Below, piece after piece: positions 33,438 through 42,560 of a stretch of DNA of 64,000 nucleotides. The position numbers and the translations under genes were made by a program. Source of the stretch: DASZFV01 sp035549075 (GTDB taxonomy: Bacteria > Myxococcota_A > Polyangia > Fen-1088). Below the pieces are notes generated by a model. The model saw only the letters and a list, made by a program, of their open reading frames with translations, was not told the origin of the DNA and made no database searches. Every line of letters begins with the position of its first letter. Position 1 is the first letter of the stretch. The stretch is taken from the NCBI GenBank assembly GCA_035549075.1, contig DASZRT010000068.1:62001-126000 (forward strand), read 5' to 3'.

Positions 33438-34775
33438 CTACCCCGTACGCAGGCGCTCGCGGCGGGTCGCGAGGATCTTCGCGAACGAGCGCAGCGCGAC
33501 CTCTTCGCGCCGAAGGCCCGTCTGCTCGAGGTCGGCCGCGTCGATCGCGCCCGAGTTCAACGCGCGCAGAAAGTAGTTGAGCAGGCCCTGCCCCGTCGCC
33601 GCGTCGTCGAACACGTCGCCCACGAGCGTCGCCTGCGCGGCCTTCTCGACGAAGTTGCGCAGGCGCTCGGCGGCGGCGGCGAAGCCCTCGAGGAAGAAGC
33701 CGAAGCAGGTCGCGTACCGAACGGCCAGCTGCCCCGGGTGCAGATCCCAACCTTGATAGAAGCCGCCTTCGAGCGAGTGGCGGATGTGGCGGCGCGACAA
33801 ACGCCACGCCGCGTGCACGACGGCGCGGTTCTGCTGCGCCTGTTCGGCCGTGAGGGCGTCGCCGCGGTTCGGGCCCACGGGCATGACGTTGGTGGCGCCG
33901 TCGCTGAGGAACACGCCCGTGCCCGCGTACGCCAGCATCATGAGGCCCTTCGCGAGATCGCACCACGGGTGATCCATGACCTGGTACGCGGCCGTGATGT
34001 TGCACGAGGCGGTGAAGTCGTAGGTGCCGAGGTGGGCGCCGCGGCAGCGGCCCTCGCACGCGTCGAGAAACTCGGGCAGCGGCGAGCGGCCGTCGCGTCC
34101 CAGCAGCGCCTGCGTCGTCTCGATCATGATCTCCATGCGGAGGCTGCCCGCGGGCAGGCCGTGGCGCGCCTCGAGCCCTTCGAGCAGGCGCACGAGCGTG
34201 CGCGGCTGCTCGGCGATCTGGACCTTGGGCAGCGTGACGACGAAGTTCTCGGGCAAGCGGCCGGACGTCGAGGCGAGCAACGTGTCGACGAAGAGCTCCA
34301 GCGTGCGCGCGCCGCGCGCCTGCCACTCGGCGCCGAACGACTTGATGCGGATGCCGATGAACGGCGGCAGCAGTCCTTCGGCCAAGCCGCGGGCCACCTC
34401 GCGCGCCGCCGCGACGGCGGTCTCGTCCTCGTCGGCGTCGGCGCGCGCGCCGTAGCCGTCCTCGAAGTCGATGCGAAAGTCCTCGACGGGCTCGCGCTTC
34501 AGCTTGGCGACGACGCGCTCGTACACCGTCGTCGCGAGCGGATCGGTCGCGTGCGCGAAGCCGACGGCCTCGGCGAACGTTGGTGCGTCGGGCGCGTAGG
34601 TCGTCATGTGGCGCAGCGCGAGCTCACCCAGGCGGCGCGTCGTCTCGGCCTTGTAGAGGTGCGCGCCGCCGTAGACGGTGTGGATGGGTTGGCGAGCGGG
34701 CGAATCGCCCGGGTACGCGCGCGCGAAGGCGCGGTTGGCGTCGGCGAGCGCGTCGAGGTGAGGCTTCATGTCCAT
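33438..34775 (-). CDS. CitE/HpcH-like aldolase or malate-synthase-like enzyme (DUF6986-like)
   Basis: A 445-residue protein. The core resembles the TIM-barrel CitE/HpcH/malate-synthase superfamily: DFRIDFEDGYG, FVVTLPKVQIAEQ, LRMEIMIETTQALLG and GAHLGTYDFTASCNI. These would supply acidic magnesium ligands and the pyruvate/acyl-CoA site. I believe it belongs to the DUF6986 group. Its reaction is unknown to me. Because allantoate breakdown ends in glyoxylate and urea, condensation of glyoxylate, as malate synthase does, is an attractive inference. The ATG at 34775 follows GGGGGAG by six bases. Only two bases separate it from the uraH stop. Confidence 0.72.
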   Translation of the reverse strand: MDMKPHLDALADANRAFARAYPGDSPARQPIHTVYGGAHLYKAETTRRLGELALRHMTTYAPDAPTFAEAVGFAHATDPLATTVYERVVAKLKREPVEDFRIDFEDGYGARADADEDETAVAAAREVARGLAEGLLPPFIGIRIKSFGAEWQARGARTLELFVDTLLASTSGRLPENFVVTLPKVQIAEQPRTLVRLLEGLEARHGLPAGSLRMEIMIETTQALLGRDGRSPLPEFLDACEGRCRGAHLGTYDFTASCNITAAYQVMDHPWCDLAKGLMMLAYAGTGVFLSDGATNVMPVGPNRGDALTAEQAQQNRAVVHAAWRLSRRHIRHSLEGGFYQGWDLHPGQLAVRYATCFGFFLEGFAAAAERLRNFVEKAAQATLVGDVFDDAATGQGLLNYFLRALNSGAIDAADLEQTGLRREEVALRSFAKILATRRERLRTG

Positions 34776-34777
34776 CG

Positions 34778-35128
34778 TCAGCTCCCCCGGTACGTCGAGT
34801 AGCCGAACGGCGAGAGCAGCAACGGCACGTGATGATGCTGATCGGGCGCCGTGACCTCGAACGTGACCTGCACGCGCGGGTAGAAGGCCTCGCGCCCCGT
34901 CGCCGCGAAGTACGCGCCGGTTTGAAACGTGAGGCGGTAGACGCCCGCGGCCAGCGGCGCGCCGTCGAGCAGATCGGCGACGCGGCCGTCGTCGTCGGTG
35001 GCCGTCGACGTGACGATCACGGTGCCGCCGCCCGCGGACGCCGGGGGCAAGAGATCGAGGCGAACGGCGACGCCGGCGGCCGGGCGGCCGAGCGCGACGT
35101 CGAGCACGTGCGTCGAGATGCGTTTCAT
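34778..35128 (-). CDS. uraH: 5-hydroxyisourate hydrolase
   Basis: A 116-residue transthyretin-like protein. The N-terminal STHVLDVALGRPA, the central FYPRVQVTFEV, and the C-terminal STYRGS tail are the signature of 5-hydroxyisourate hydrolase. The catalytic His (ISTHVLD), Arg and terminal YRGS are all present. It hydrolyses 5-hydroxyisourate to OHCU, the second step of urate breakdown, in the cytoplasm as a tetramer. Length is typical (about 110-120). Its ATG overlaps the TGA of the OHCU decarboxylase gene (ATGA), giving translational coupling of consecutive steps. Confidence 0.95.
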   Translation of the reverse strand: MKRISTHVLDVALGRPAAGVAVRLDLLPPASAGGGTVIVTSTATDDDGRVADLLDGAPLAAGVYRLTFQTGAYFAATGREAFYPRVQVTFEVTAPDQHHHVPLLLSPFGYSTYRGS

Positions 35129-35643
35129 GAGGCCAGCTTCTCCAATCGAAGGTGCGTGATCTTCGCCTGCTCGGCGGCGGCGACGTCGAGCTCGCGTTCG
35201 GGATCGTTCGGCAAGCGCGCCTCGAGCAACGCGAGCATTTCGTCCGCGCTCTTGCCCGTGGCGCACACGATGAAGATGTACCCGAAGCGCGCGAAGTAGC
35301 GCTCGTTGGCGGAGACGAGCGCGGCGCGCGTCTCGGCGCCGGCGTCGGCGACGCGCGCTTGTTCTTGGCTCGACCACGCTTGCGCCTCCGGCGCCGCCAC
35401 GGCGGTGGCGCTGCCGCCGATGCGCGGGTGGTGCGCGAACGCTTCGAGGACGTCGTCGCGCTTCATCGCCGCCCAGACCTCGTCGGCGCTCGCGTGCAAC
35501 ACGGACGTCGAGGAGAACGGCCGCCGCGCGAGCATGCCGGTGACCCAGCGCGCGGCGCCGCAACAGCGCGTGAGCGCGGCGCGCGCGTCGGCTTCGTTCA
35601 GCGCGTTGAGCACGGCGTGCGGCTCAGGCGACCATTCAAGCAT
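35125..35643 (-). CDS. uraD: OHCU decarboxylase
   Basis: A 172-residue protein with the family's hallmark HPRIGG motif containing the catalytic His, the preceding LEAFAHHP helix, ANERYFARFGYIFIVCATGKSADEML and LRLEKL at the end. It decarboxylates 2-oxo-4-hydroxy-4-carboxy-5-ureidoimidazoline (OHCU) to S-allantoin. Length fits the family (about 165-175). The ATG at 35643 lies inside the allantoicase gene, giving an 8-base overlap. Its own stop overlaps the uraH start. Confidence 0.95.
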   Translation of the reverse strand: MLEWSPEPHAVLNALNEADARAALTRCCGAARWVTGMLARRPFSSTSVLHASADEVWAAMKRDDVLEAFAHHPRIGGSATAVAAPEAQAWSSQEQARVADAGAETRAALVSANERYFARFGYIFIVCATGKSADEMLALLEARLPNDPERELDVAAAEQAKITHLRLEKLAS

Positions 35644-36679
35644 GTTGCCGGCCCCACACGCGCAGCCGCGCGACGCCGCCGTCGGGGAAGATGTCGAGGC
35701 GCACGTGCGTCGCGGCCGCTCCCGCGGCCACCGCGAAGAAGTGACGGGCGTCCGCGCCGAGCCGCGACTCGGCCACCAACGGACGCCAACCTCCCGCGGC
35801 GAGGACCTCGGTGATGCGCGCGCCCGCGGGCGCGTCGATGGCGGCCAGCGCGCAGCGTTCGGGGAAGTTCCCTTTGAAGTGCCGCGTGTCGACCTCGACG
35901 ACCGCGGGCGCACCGCGCGCGCCGAGCGCGACGAGGATCCAATCGTGACCGGGCCCGCGACGCCGGCGCGTCTCCCACCCGCCGCCCATGTCGTCGGGCC
36001 GCCCCGGCAACAGCAGGTTGTTCATGGGACCGAAGAACGCGTCCGAGCACGCGAGCGCGCGGCCGCCGTTACGCAGCGCCGCGAGGTCGCGCAGCTCGGG
36101 GGTGACGTGCGCGCGCGTTTCGACGTCGAGCTCGGGCGCCGCCTCCCACTGAGGCGCGACGCGGCCGAACACGCGCAGCCGCGCGACGCCCCCGTCGGGG
36201 AAGACGTTGAGCCGCACGTGCGTGACCGGACTGGACGCGCGCGCCGCAAACAGGTTCTGCGCGTCGGGTCGCAACGGCGCTTGATCGAGCAGCGGCTTCC
36301 ACGCGACGCGCGCGAGCGCCGCGGCGTCGGCGCCAGGCGCCCACGCGCCATCAATCGAAGCGAACGGCGGGTGGTTGCCCACGAAGTGAGCCGTGTCGAC
36401 GTCGAAGCCCACGACCTCGCCCGGCGCGCCGAGCGCGACCACGCAGGAGTCGGCGGCGTCGAGGCCCGTGCCGCGCTTGCGGCGGCTCTCCCACCCGTCC
36501 ATCCACTTGCCGCGGTCGGTGAACTTGCCGGGGACGAACACGGCGCGGCCCGGCTTCACCAGATTTTGCGCCTCGGCGAAGAACTCGTCGGTCGCGACGA
36601 CCGCGCGCCCGCCCAGCTCTTCGGCGGCGAGATCGACGAGGCCCGAGAACGTCGCGGCGGAAGTGGAGGTCGTGGTCAT
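35636..36679 (-). CDS. alc: Allantoicase
   Basis: A 347-residue protein made of two homologous allantoicase repeats, as usual for the family: the first from about 15 to 170 (VVATDEFFAEAQNLVKPGRAVFVPGKFTDRGKWMDGWESRR, ending HVRLNVFPDGGVARLRVFGR), the second from about 185 to 343 (GWETRRRRGPGHDWILVALG, ending HVRLDIFPDGGVARLRVWGR). It hydrolyses allantoate to ureidoglycolate and urea. The ATG at 36679 overlaps the TGA of the allantoinase gene by four bases. No ureidoglycolate lyase or urease gene is visible nearby. Confidence 0.94.
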   Translation of the reverse strand: MTTTSTSAATFSGLVDLAAEELGGRAVVATDEFFAEAQNLVKPGRAVFVPGKFTDRGKWMDGWESRRKRGTGLDAADSCVVALGAPGEVVGFDVDTAHFVGNHPPFASIDGAWAPGADAAALARVAWKPLLDQAPLRPDAQNLFAARASSPVTHVRLNVFPDGGVARLRVFGRVAPQWEAAPELDVETRAHVTPELRDLAALRNGGRALACSDAFFGPMNNLLLPGRPDDMGGGWETRRRRGPGHDWILVALGARGAPAVVEVDTRHFKGNFPERCALAAIDAPAGARITEVLAAGGWRPLVAESRLGADARHFFAVAAGAAATHVRLDIFPDGGVARLRVWGRQHA

Positions 36680-38025
36680 GCGCGCGTGTCTCTCCTCAAG
36701 AGCGGCGCCCCGACAGGACCCGCCGGGTGCTTCCCCCCATCGTAAACCACGCGCCCGCGCAGCCACGTCTTCTCGACGCGCCCGAAGAGACGCCGGCCCA
36801 CGTACGGCGAGACCTTGTGCTTGAAGTGCAGCCCGTCCGCAGCGACGTCGAGCCCGGCGTCGGGATCCCACGCCACGAGATCGGCGTCGAACCCGGACGC
36901 GATGCGCCCTTTTCGCTTCGACACGCCCGCGAGCGCCGCCGGCCGCGCGCTCATCCAAGTCGCGAGCGCGCCGACATCGGCGCCGCGGCGCCGCGCCTCG
37001 GTCCACACGGCGGGCAGCCCGAGCTGCAGCGACGCGATGCCGCCCCACGCCGCCGCGAAGTCGCCGCGCTCGCGCTGCTTGAGCGCGGGCGTGCACGGGC
37101 TGTGGTCGCTCACGACGAGATCGATGACGCCGTCCATGAGCCCGCGCCACAGCGCCTCGCGGTTGCGGTGCTCGCGGATGGGCGGCGCGCACTTGAACTC
37201 GGTCGCGCCGTCAGGGACGGCCTCGGCCTCGAGGCACAGGTAGTGCGGGCACGTCTCGACGGTGAGCGGCAGGCCTTCGTCCTTGGCGCGCGCGATCTGC
37301 GCGAGCGACGACGCCGACGACAGGTGAACGACGTGCACGGCGCAGCCGGTCTCTCGCATGAGCCGGATCAGCAGCGCGATCGCCGCGTCCTCCATGGCGG
37401 CGGGCCGCGAATGGAGGTACGTCGAGTAGTGGCGCGGATCGCCCGCCGTCGAAACGCCGTCGAGGTCGAGCTCGGCGTGGGCGAGCAGCGGCAGGCCCGC
37501 GTCGCGCAGCACGGGCATGGCGGCGCGCAGGTCGGCTTCGGTGGCGTTGGGGAACTCGTCGATGCCCGAGTGCACGAGGAACGCCTTGCACCCGAGCGCC
37601 CCCGCCTCGGCGAGCGCCGCGAGCTCGCGCGCGTTGCCCGGCACGACGCCGCCCCAGAAGCCGACGTCGACGTGCAGCTGTCCTGCAGTCGCGCGCAGCT
37701 TCTCTTCGAGCGCCGCGCGCGTCGTCGTCACGGGCAGGCAGTTGAGCGGCATGTCGACGAGCGTCGTCACGCCGCCGGCCGCCGCGGCGCGCGTGGCCGT
37801 CGCGAAGCCCTCCCAGTCGGTTCGGCCCGGCTCGTTGACGTGGACGTGCGCGTCGACGAGCCCCGGCGCGAGCACGCGCGCGCCCAGATCCTCGACGCGG
37901 ACGTCGCCCTCCATCGTGGCCGCGCCCGACAGCACGTCGAGGATGCGGCCGTCCTCGACGACCACCGTCGCGGGCCCGACGCCGTCCGGGCCCACGACGC
38001 GCGCGCTCCGCAGCCCGAACCTCAA
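36676..38025 (-). CDS. allB: Allantoinase
   Basis: A 449-residue cyclic amidohydrolase. Metal ligands: DAHVHVNEPGRTDWEG (HxH), the carbamylated Lys in LGCKAFLVHSG, LLAHAEL, HVVHLSS, and the Asp in DLVVSDHSPCTP; GIASLQLGLPAVW is typical of allantoinase rather than dihydropyrimidinase. It opens S-allantoin to allantoate. The start is a TTG at 38025, supported by a near-perfect AAGGAGGTG ribosome site seven bases upstream. It overlaps the TGA of the flavoprotein gene as TTGA. No better ATG exists. Confidence 0.95.
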   Translation of the reverse strand: MRFGLRSARVVGPDGVGPATVVVEDGRILDVLSGAATMEGDVRVEDLGARVLAPGLVDAHVHVNEPGRTDWEGFATATRAAAAGGVTTLVDMPLNCLPVTTTRAALEEKLRATAGQLHVDVGFWGGVVPGNARELAALAEAGALGCKAFLVHSGIDEFPNATEADLRAAMPVLRDAGLPLLAHAELDLDGVSTAGDPRHYSTYLHSRPAAMEDAAIALLIRLMRETGCAVHVVHLSSASSLAQIARAKDEGLPLTVETCPHYLCLEAEAVPDGATEFKCAPPIREHRNREALWRGLMDGVIDLVVSDHSPCTPALKQRERGDFAAAWGGIASLQLGLPAVWTEARRRGADVGALATWMSARPAALAGVSKRKGRIASGFDADLVAWDPDAGLDVAADGLHFKHKVSPYVGRRLFGRVEKTWLRGRVVYDGGKHPAGPVGAPLLRRDTRA

Positions 38026-39440
38026 AACTCCACCTCCTTGAAGGTGCGCAGGCTCTCGAAGTGCCGCTCGCGATCCTCGACGAAGAACGACGACGTGATG
38101 CCACCTACGAGGCGCGGGATCGAGTACTTCATGCCCGAGATGCTCGCGCCGCCGAAGCCCATGCTCGGCAGCCCGCCGAACGTGAAGTTGAACAGCGTGC
38201 GCACCCACGGCGCGGCGCCCGGCACCTTCTCTGTGTGCTCGAAGCCGGGCCCGAGGTAAGGGTGGCGCAACAGATCGGCGCTTTCTTCACCGGGTGGCGG
38301 CGTGAAGCGGTCCGCCCAGCGCGCGATGTGTTGCTCGACGTCGCGGAGCTCCGGACGCAACGACAGATCGGTCACGAAGCCGGTTCCCACGATCACGAAG
38401 TCGACCTCGTGCGACTCGCCAGAGGAGCTCTCGATGACGACGGCGTCGCCGCGCGCCTCGACGCCCGTCCACGAGCACCCCGCGTGCAACCGAAAGCCCG
38501 CGTGCGCCTGCGCGCGCTTGAGCGTATCGGCCGGCGGCAGCTGTCCCATGCGCAGGATCTGCCGAATGAAGCGCCACTTGTCGGCGTCGGGCAAATCGCC
38601 GGCGTGCCGCAAGAACCCGACGAACTCGGCCCAGCGGTAGGCGTTGACGTTGACGAGCGTCGGGCGGCGAAAGCACAGCGCGACCTCGCGCGCGCCGTGA
38701 TCGAGCGCCGTCGCCGCGTTGTCGAAGGCCGACGCGCCCGCGCCCAGCACGGCGACGCGCTTGCCCGCGAGGGCCGCGAAGTCGATGTCCTCGCGCGTGT
38801 GCGCCCACCGCGTCTTGGGCAGCCCGTCGCGGATCATCGCCGGCACGTCCCACCGCCCCGAGCCGTCGATGCCCGTCGCGAGCACCACGCGCCGCGCGCG
38901 CAGCGTCTCGGTTTCGCCGGTATGCACGTTGGTGCACGGTACATCCCAGGCCCCCGCGTCCCATCGCAAGGCGCCCACGCGCGTCTCGGCGCGCACGGGA
39001 ATGTCGAGCGTGCGCCGGTACCACGCGAGGTACGCGGCCCACGTCTCCTTCGGGATGAGGCCCATCGTCTCCCAGCTGCCCGCGCCGTGCTGCGCCTCGT
39101 ACCACGCGCGCGGCGTGAGGCTCGCGACGCCGAGGTCGGGCCCCGTGAGGTACTTCGGCGTGCGCAGCGTGCGCATGCGCGCGAAGTTGAGCCACGGTCC
39201 GGCGCGATCGAGCGGGTTCTCGTCGACGACGAGCACGTTGGCGACGCGCTCGCGCGCGAGCCCGAACGCCGTCGCGAGCCCGCCCTGCCCCGCGCCCACT
39301 ATCAAAACGTCCAGGACGTCGAGCACGCCACCCGCACCGCCCGATTGCCGCGGCGGCATCCACGGCCGCCGCGGGTAATCGAGCAGCTCCAGGTCCGCGC
39401 GCACGCGCGCCGCGTGCCGCGCGAGCGCATCGTCGTTCAT
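38022..39440 (-). CDS. FAD/NAD(P)-dependent monooxygenase, candidate HpyO-type urate hydroxylase
   Basis: A 472-residue flavoprotein of the FMO/Baeyer-Villiger type, with two dinucleotide loops: VGAGQGGLATAFG (FAD, about 48-60) and VAVLGAGASAFDNA (NAD(P)H, about 228). FRRPTLVNVN and FVIVGTGFVTDLS are also typical. It is not related to HpxO (which is hydroxybenzoate-hydroxylase-like) or to uricase. A non-homologous flavoprotein urate hydroxylase, HpyO from Xanthomonas, is known, and this gene sits where the urate-oxidising step is missing. Hence the assignment, by context, to urate to 5-hydroxyisourate. The alternative is an unrelated monooxygenase. The ATG at 39440 overlaps the binding-protein gene's stop by one base. 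Confidence 0.75.
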   Translation of the reverse strand: MNDDALARHAARVRADLELLDYPRRPWMPPRQSGGAGGVLDVLDVLIVGAGQGGLATAFGLARERVANVLVVDENPLDRAGPWLNFARMRTLRTPKYLTGPDLGVASLTPRAWYEAQHGAGSWETMGLIPKETWAAYLAWYRRTLDIPVRAETRVGALRWDAGAWDVPCTNVHTGETETLRARRVVLATGIDGSGRWDVPAMIRDGLPKTRWAHTREDIDFAALAGKRVAVLGAGASAFDNAATALDHGAREVALCFRRPTLVNVNAYRWAEFVGFLRHAGDLPDADKWRFIRQILRMGQLPPADTLKRAQAHAGFRLHAGCSWTGVEARGDAVVIESSSGESHEVDFVIVGTGFVTDLSLRPELRDVEQHIARWADRFTPPPGEESADLLRHPYLGPGFEHTEKVPGAAPWVRTLFNFTFGGLPSMGFGGASISGMKYSIPRLVGGITSSFFVEDRERHFESLRTFKEVEF

Positions 39441-40522
39441 CACTTGCCCGACGGCAGCTTCCCTTGCACGCCCTTCACGTAGAAGTTGATGCCGTGAAGG
39501 AACTTGTCGTCGGCCTTCTCGCCGTCCTTCAGCACGACCTTGCCGTCCTGATCGGCGATCGGCCCCTTCCAGATCGTGTAGCTGCTCGATTCGAGACCGG
39601 CCTTGACGCCGTCGAGCTTCCGCCGCAGGTCGGCCGGAATCTTCGGCGACAGCGACACGAGATCGATCGCGCCGTCCTTGACGCCCCACCACGTCGCGCC
39701 CGTCTTCCACGTGCCGTCGAGCACGTCCTTCGTCGCCTTCTTGTAGTACGGCGCCCAGTCGATGATCGCCGAGGCGAGGTGCGCCTTCGGCCCGTACTTC
39801 GACATGTCCGAGTCCCACCCGAAGGCGTACTTGCCGGCCTTCTCAGCCGCCTGGAGCACGGCCGACGAGTCGGTGTTCTGCATGAGCACGTCGGCGCCGT
39901 CGTTCATGAGCGCCTGCGCGCCCTCGCTCTCCTTGGGCGGATCGAACCACTTGTTGATCCACACGACGCTCGTCGTGACCTTCGGGTTCACGCTCTGCGC
40001 GCCCAGCGTGAACGAGTCGATGTTGCGGATGACCTCGGGGATCGGGATCGACGCGACGACGCCCAGCTTGTTGGTCTTCGTCATGCCGCCCGCGATGACG
40101 CCGGCCATGTACGCGCCTTCGTACGTGCGCGAGTCGTAGGTGCGCAGGTTGGCGGCCGTCTTGTAGCCCGTCGCGTGCTCGAACTTCACCGTCTTGGCGC
40201 CGGCGGCGACCTTGAGCATCGGGCCCATGTAGCCGAACGTCGTGCCGAAGATCAGGCCACAGCCCTGCTTGACCATGTCGCGCAACACGCGCTCGGCGTC
40301 GGCGGCCTCGGGGACGTTCTCGACGAAGATCGTCGTGACCTTGTCGCCGAACTCGGCCTCGACGGCCTTGCGCGCCTTGTCGTGCGCGAAGGTCCAGCCG
40401 GCGTCGCCCACGGGGCCGACGTAGGCGAAGCCGATCTTCAGCGGCGGCGCGGCGGCCGCCGCCGTCGAGAACGTGAGTCCGAGCGCGAGCAGGGCGAAGC
40501 GAAGTGGTCGATGGGCGTGCAT
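39440..40522 (-). CDS. BMP-family ABC transporter substrate-binding protein (purine/nucleoside)
   Basis: A 360-residue periplasmic protein with a Sec signal (LTFSTAAAAAPP cleavage near residue 25). The fold is of the Med/BMP type: LKIGFAYVGPVGDAGWTFAHDKAR, GCGLIFGTTFGYMGPM, YEGAYMAGVIAGGMTKTNKLGVV and FGWDSDMSKYGP. These bind purine nucleosides or free purines in known members. The ATG at 40522 has AGGAGGAG eight bases upstream, so it is probably made in excess over the permeases, as expected for a binding protein. It lies 20 bases after the second permease gene. Confidence 0.9.
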   Translation of the reverse strand: MHAHRPLRFALLALGLTFSTAAAAAPPLKIGFAYVGPVGDAGWTFAHDKARKAVEAEFGDKVTTIFVENVPEAADAERVLRDMVKQGCGLIFGTTFGYMGPMLKVAAGAKTVKFEHATGYKTAANLRTYDSRTYEGAYMAGVIAGGMTKTNKLGVVASIPIPEVIRNIDSFTLGAQSVNPKVTTSVVWINKWFDPPKESEGAQALMNDGADVLMQNTDSSAVLQAAEKAGKYAFGWDSDMSKYGPKAHLASAIIDWAPYYKKATKDVLDGTWKTGATWWGVKDGAIDLVSLSPKIPADLRRKLDGVKAGLESSSYTIWKGPIADQDGKVVLKDGEKADDKFLHGINFYVKGVQGKLPSGK

Positions 40523-40542
40523 GCGAGGTCTCCTCCTTGTGG

Positions 40543-41475
40543 TCAGGTTCCCGGACGAAAGATCCGACCCAGAGAGGCCGGCATGTTGTGGCGAATCCAA
40601 GCGGCGCGGCGCGAGATCAGCACGAGCACGACGACGGTCGCGGCGTACGGGATCATCCCCAGCAGGTGGCTCTCGATCTGCACGCCGCGCTCCTGCAGGT
40701 GGAACTGCAGCATCGTGAGGCCGCCGAAGAGGTACGCGCCCAGCAGGACGCGCGCCGGCCGCCACGTCGCGAAGGTCGTGAGCGCCAGCGCGATCCAACC
40801 GCGCCCCGCGATGAGGTTCTCGACCCACAGGTGCGTGTAGGCGAGCGAGACGTAGGCGCCCGCGAGCCCGCACATCGCGCCGCCGAACACGACGGCGCCG
40901 AGTCGAATCAAGCGCACGCGGTGCCCGAGCGCGTGCGCCGACTCGGGCGACTCGCCCACGGCGCGCAGCAAGAGCCCCGAGCGCGATCGAAAGAAGAACC
41001 AGGCGAGCCCCGCGGCGAGCAGCACGGCGCCATAGACCAGCGGGTGGTAGCCGAACAGCGCGGGCCCGACGACGGGCAGGTCGCGCAGCATCGGGATGCC
41101 GTCGCGCGCGCGCTCGGGCAGCTGCTTGTCGACGAGGCCCGCGCCCGCGAACGCCGAGAAGCCGACGCCGAAGAGGCTCAACGCGAGGCCCGTCGCGTAT
41201 TGGTTCGTGCCGATGCCGATCGCGAGCCAACCGAAGAGCGCCGCCATCGCCGCGCCCGCGGCTGCGCCCGCGAGATAACCCGCCAGCATGCCGACGCCGG
41301 GAGCGTGGATGGACAGCGCCGTCGCGTAGCCCGCCAAGGCGCCCATGAGCATCATCCCCTCGGCGCCGAGGTTGAGCACGCCGGCGCGCTCGTTGACGAG
41401 CAAGCCGAGGCCCGCGAGCGCGAGCACGGTGCCCGCGTTCACCGACGCCGCGATCATGAGCGCGAGCCCGCCCAT
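40543..41475 (-). CDS. ABC transporter permease (nucleoside/purine, YufQ-like)
   Basis: A 310-residue inner-membrane permease of the BPD_transp_2 family with about eight to nine helices. The family signature is seen in NERAGVLNLGAEGMMLMGAL and FFRSRSGLLLRAVGESPESAHALG, the cytoplasmic coupling helix. With its partner it should form the channel through which purines enter. The ATG at 41475 overlaps the TGA of the first permease (TGATG). The function follows from the linked BMP-type binding protein and guanine/urate pathway genes. Confidence 0.9.
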   Translation of the reverse strand: MGGLALMIAASVNAGTVLALAGLGLLVNERAGVLNLGAEGMMLMGALAGYATALSIHAPGVGMLAGYLAGAAAGAAMAALFGWLAIGIGTNQYATGLALSLFGVGFSAFAGAGLVDKQLPERARDGIPMLRDLPVVGPALFGYHPLVYGAVLLAAGLAWFFFRSRSGLLLRAVGESPESAHALGHRVRLIRLGAVVFGGAMCGLAGAYVSLAYTHLWVENLIAGRGWIALALTTFATWRPARVLLGAYLFGGLTMLQFHLQERGVQIESHLLGMIPYAATVVVLVLISRRAAWIRHNMPASLGRIFRPGT

Positions 41476-42560
41476 CAGGCGACGGCCCTCTCGATGCGCT
41501 TGGGCGCGACACTCAGGATCTTGTAGTTCGCGAGCGCGTCGCACGCGAGCAGCGTGAACAACAACAAACCCTGGAACACGCCCGAGAGCGCCTGCGGCAA
41601 CCCGAGCCGCGACTGCGCGAGCTCGCCGCCGATGTAGAGCATGCTCATCAAGATCGACGACAGCAGCACGCCGATCGGGTGCAACCGGCCTACGAACGCG
41701 ACGATGATGCCCGTGAAGCCGTAGCCGACGGGCAGGTGCGGCGTGAGCTGGCCCAGCGGCCCCGTCACCTCGATCGCGCCCGCGAGGCCCGAGAGCGCTC
41801 CCGACGTCAGCAGCGCCGTCCACAGCGACCGCCGCGCCGAAAAGCCCGCGTAGCGCGCGGCGCGCGGCGCCTGTCCGCCGACCGCGAGCTGAAAGCCGCC
41901 GTAGGTGCGAAACAAGAACAGCCACGCGATCACCGCCGCCGCGATCGCGACGAAGAGCCCGACGTGCGCGCGGTGGCCCTCGGCGAGCAGCGGCACCTGC
42001 GTGACCGGCAAGAACTGGATCGTCTGCGGGAAGTTGTAGCCGTCGGGATCCTTCCACGGCCCGTACGTCAGGTAGCCGAGCAGCATCTCGGCGACGTAGA
42101 CCAGCATGAGCGACACGAGGATCTCGTTGGCGTTCCAGCGATCGCGCAGGAACGCGACGATCGCCGCCCACGCCGCGCCCGCGAGCGCGCCCACGATCGC
42201 GATCGCCGGAAGGATCGCGAAGGTCGACGTCGTGTCGGTGGCACGCATCGCGACCCAGGTCGCGCCGAGCGCGCCGACGATGTACTGCCCTTCGGCGCCG
42301 ATGTTCCACACGTTGGCGCGGAAGCACACGCACAGGCCCAGCGCGACGAGCGCGAGCGGCGTCGCCTTGACCGCGAGCTCGCTCCACGCGTCGGCACCGC
42401 GCAACGGCTCGAGAAAGAACAACGCGAGCGCGCGCCCCGGCGGCTGGCCGAGGATGCGAAACAGGATCGCGCCCAGCACGACGGTGAGCGCGAGCGCGAT
42501 GAGCGGCGCCGCGAGCGTGAGCGCGCGGGACGGCGGCGTGCGCGGCACGAGCCTAAGCAT
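41475..42560 (-). CDS. ABC transporter permease (nucleoside/purine, YufP-like)
   Basis: A 361-residue permease of the BPD_transp_2 family. It has about nine to ten helices and the signature FRANVWNIGAEGQYIVGALG and FLFRTYGGFQLAVGGQAPRAARYAG. ATG 42560 is chosen. It overlaps the ATPase stop by 8 bases and keeps a short positively charged N-terminus, while the longer GTG reading at 42623 adds only Arg-rich sequence. It is the larger of the two permeases, matching the usual pair. Confidence 0.9.
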   Translation of the reverse strand: MLRLVPRTPPSRALTLAAPLIALALTVVLGAILFRILGQPPGRALALFFLEPLRGADAWSELAVKATPLALVALGLCVCFRANVWNIGAEGQYIVGALGATWVAMRATDTTSTFAILPAIAIVGALAGAAWAAIVAFLRDRWNANEILVSLMLVYVAEMLLGYLTYGPWKDPDGYNFPQTIQFLPVTQVPLLAEGHRAHVGLFVAIAAAVIAWLFLFRTYGGFQLAVGGQAPRAARYAGFSARRSLWTALLTSGALSGLAGAIEVTGPLGQLTPHLPVGYGFTGIIVAFVGRLHPIGVLLSSILMSMLYIGGELAQSRLGLPQALSGVFQGLLLFTLLACDALANYKILSVAPKRIERAVA

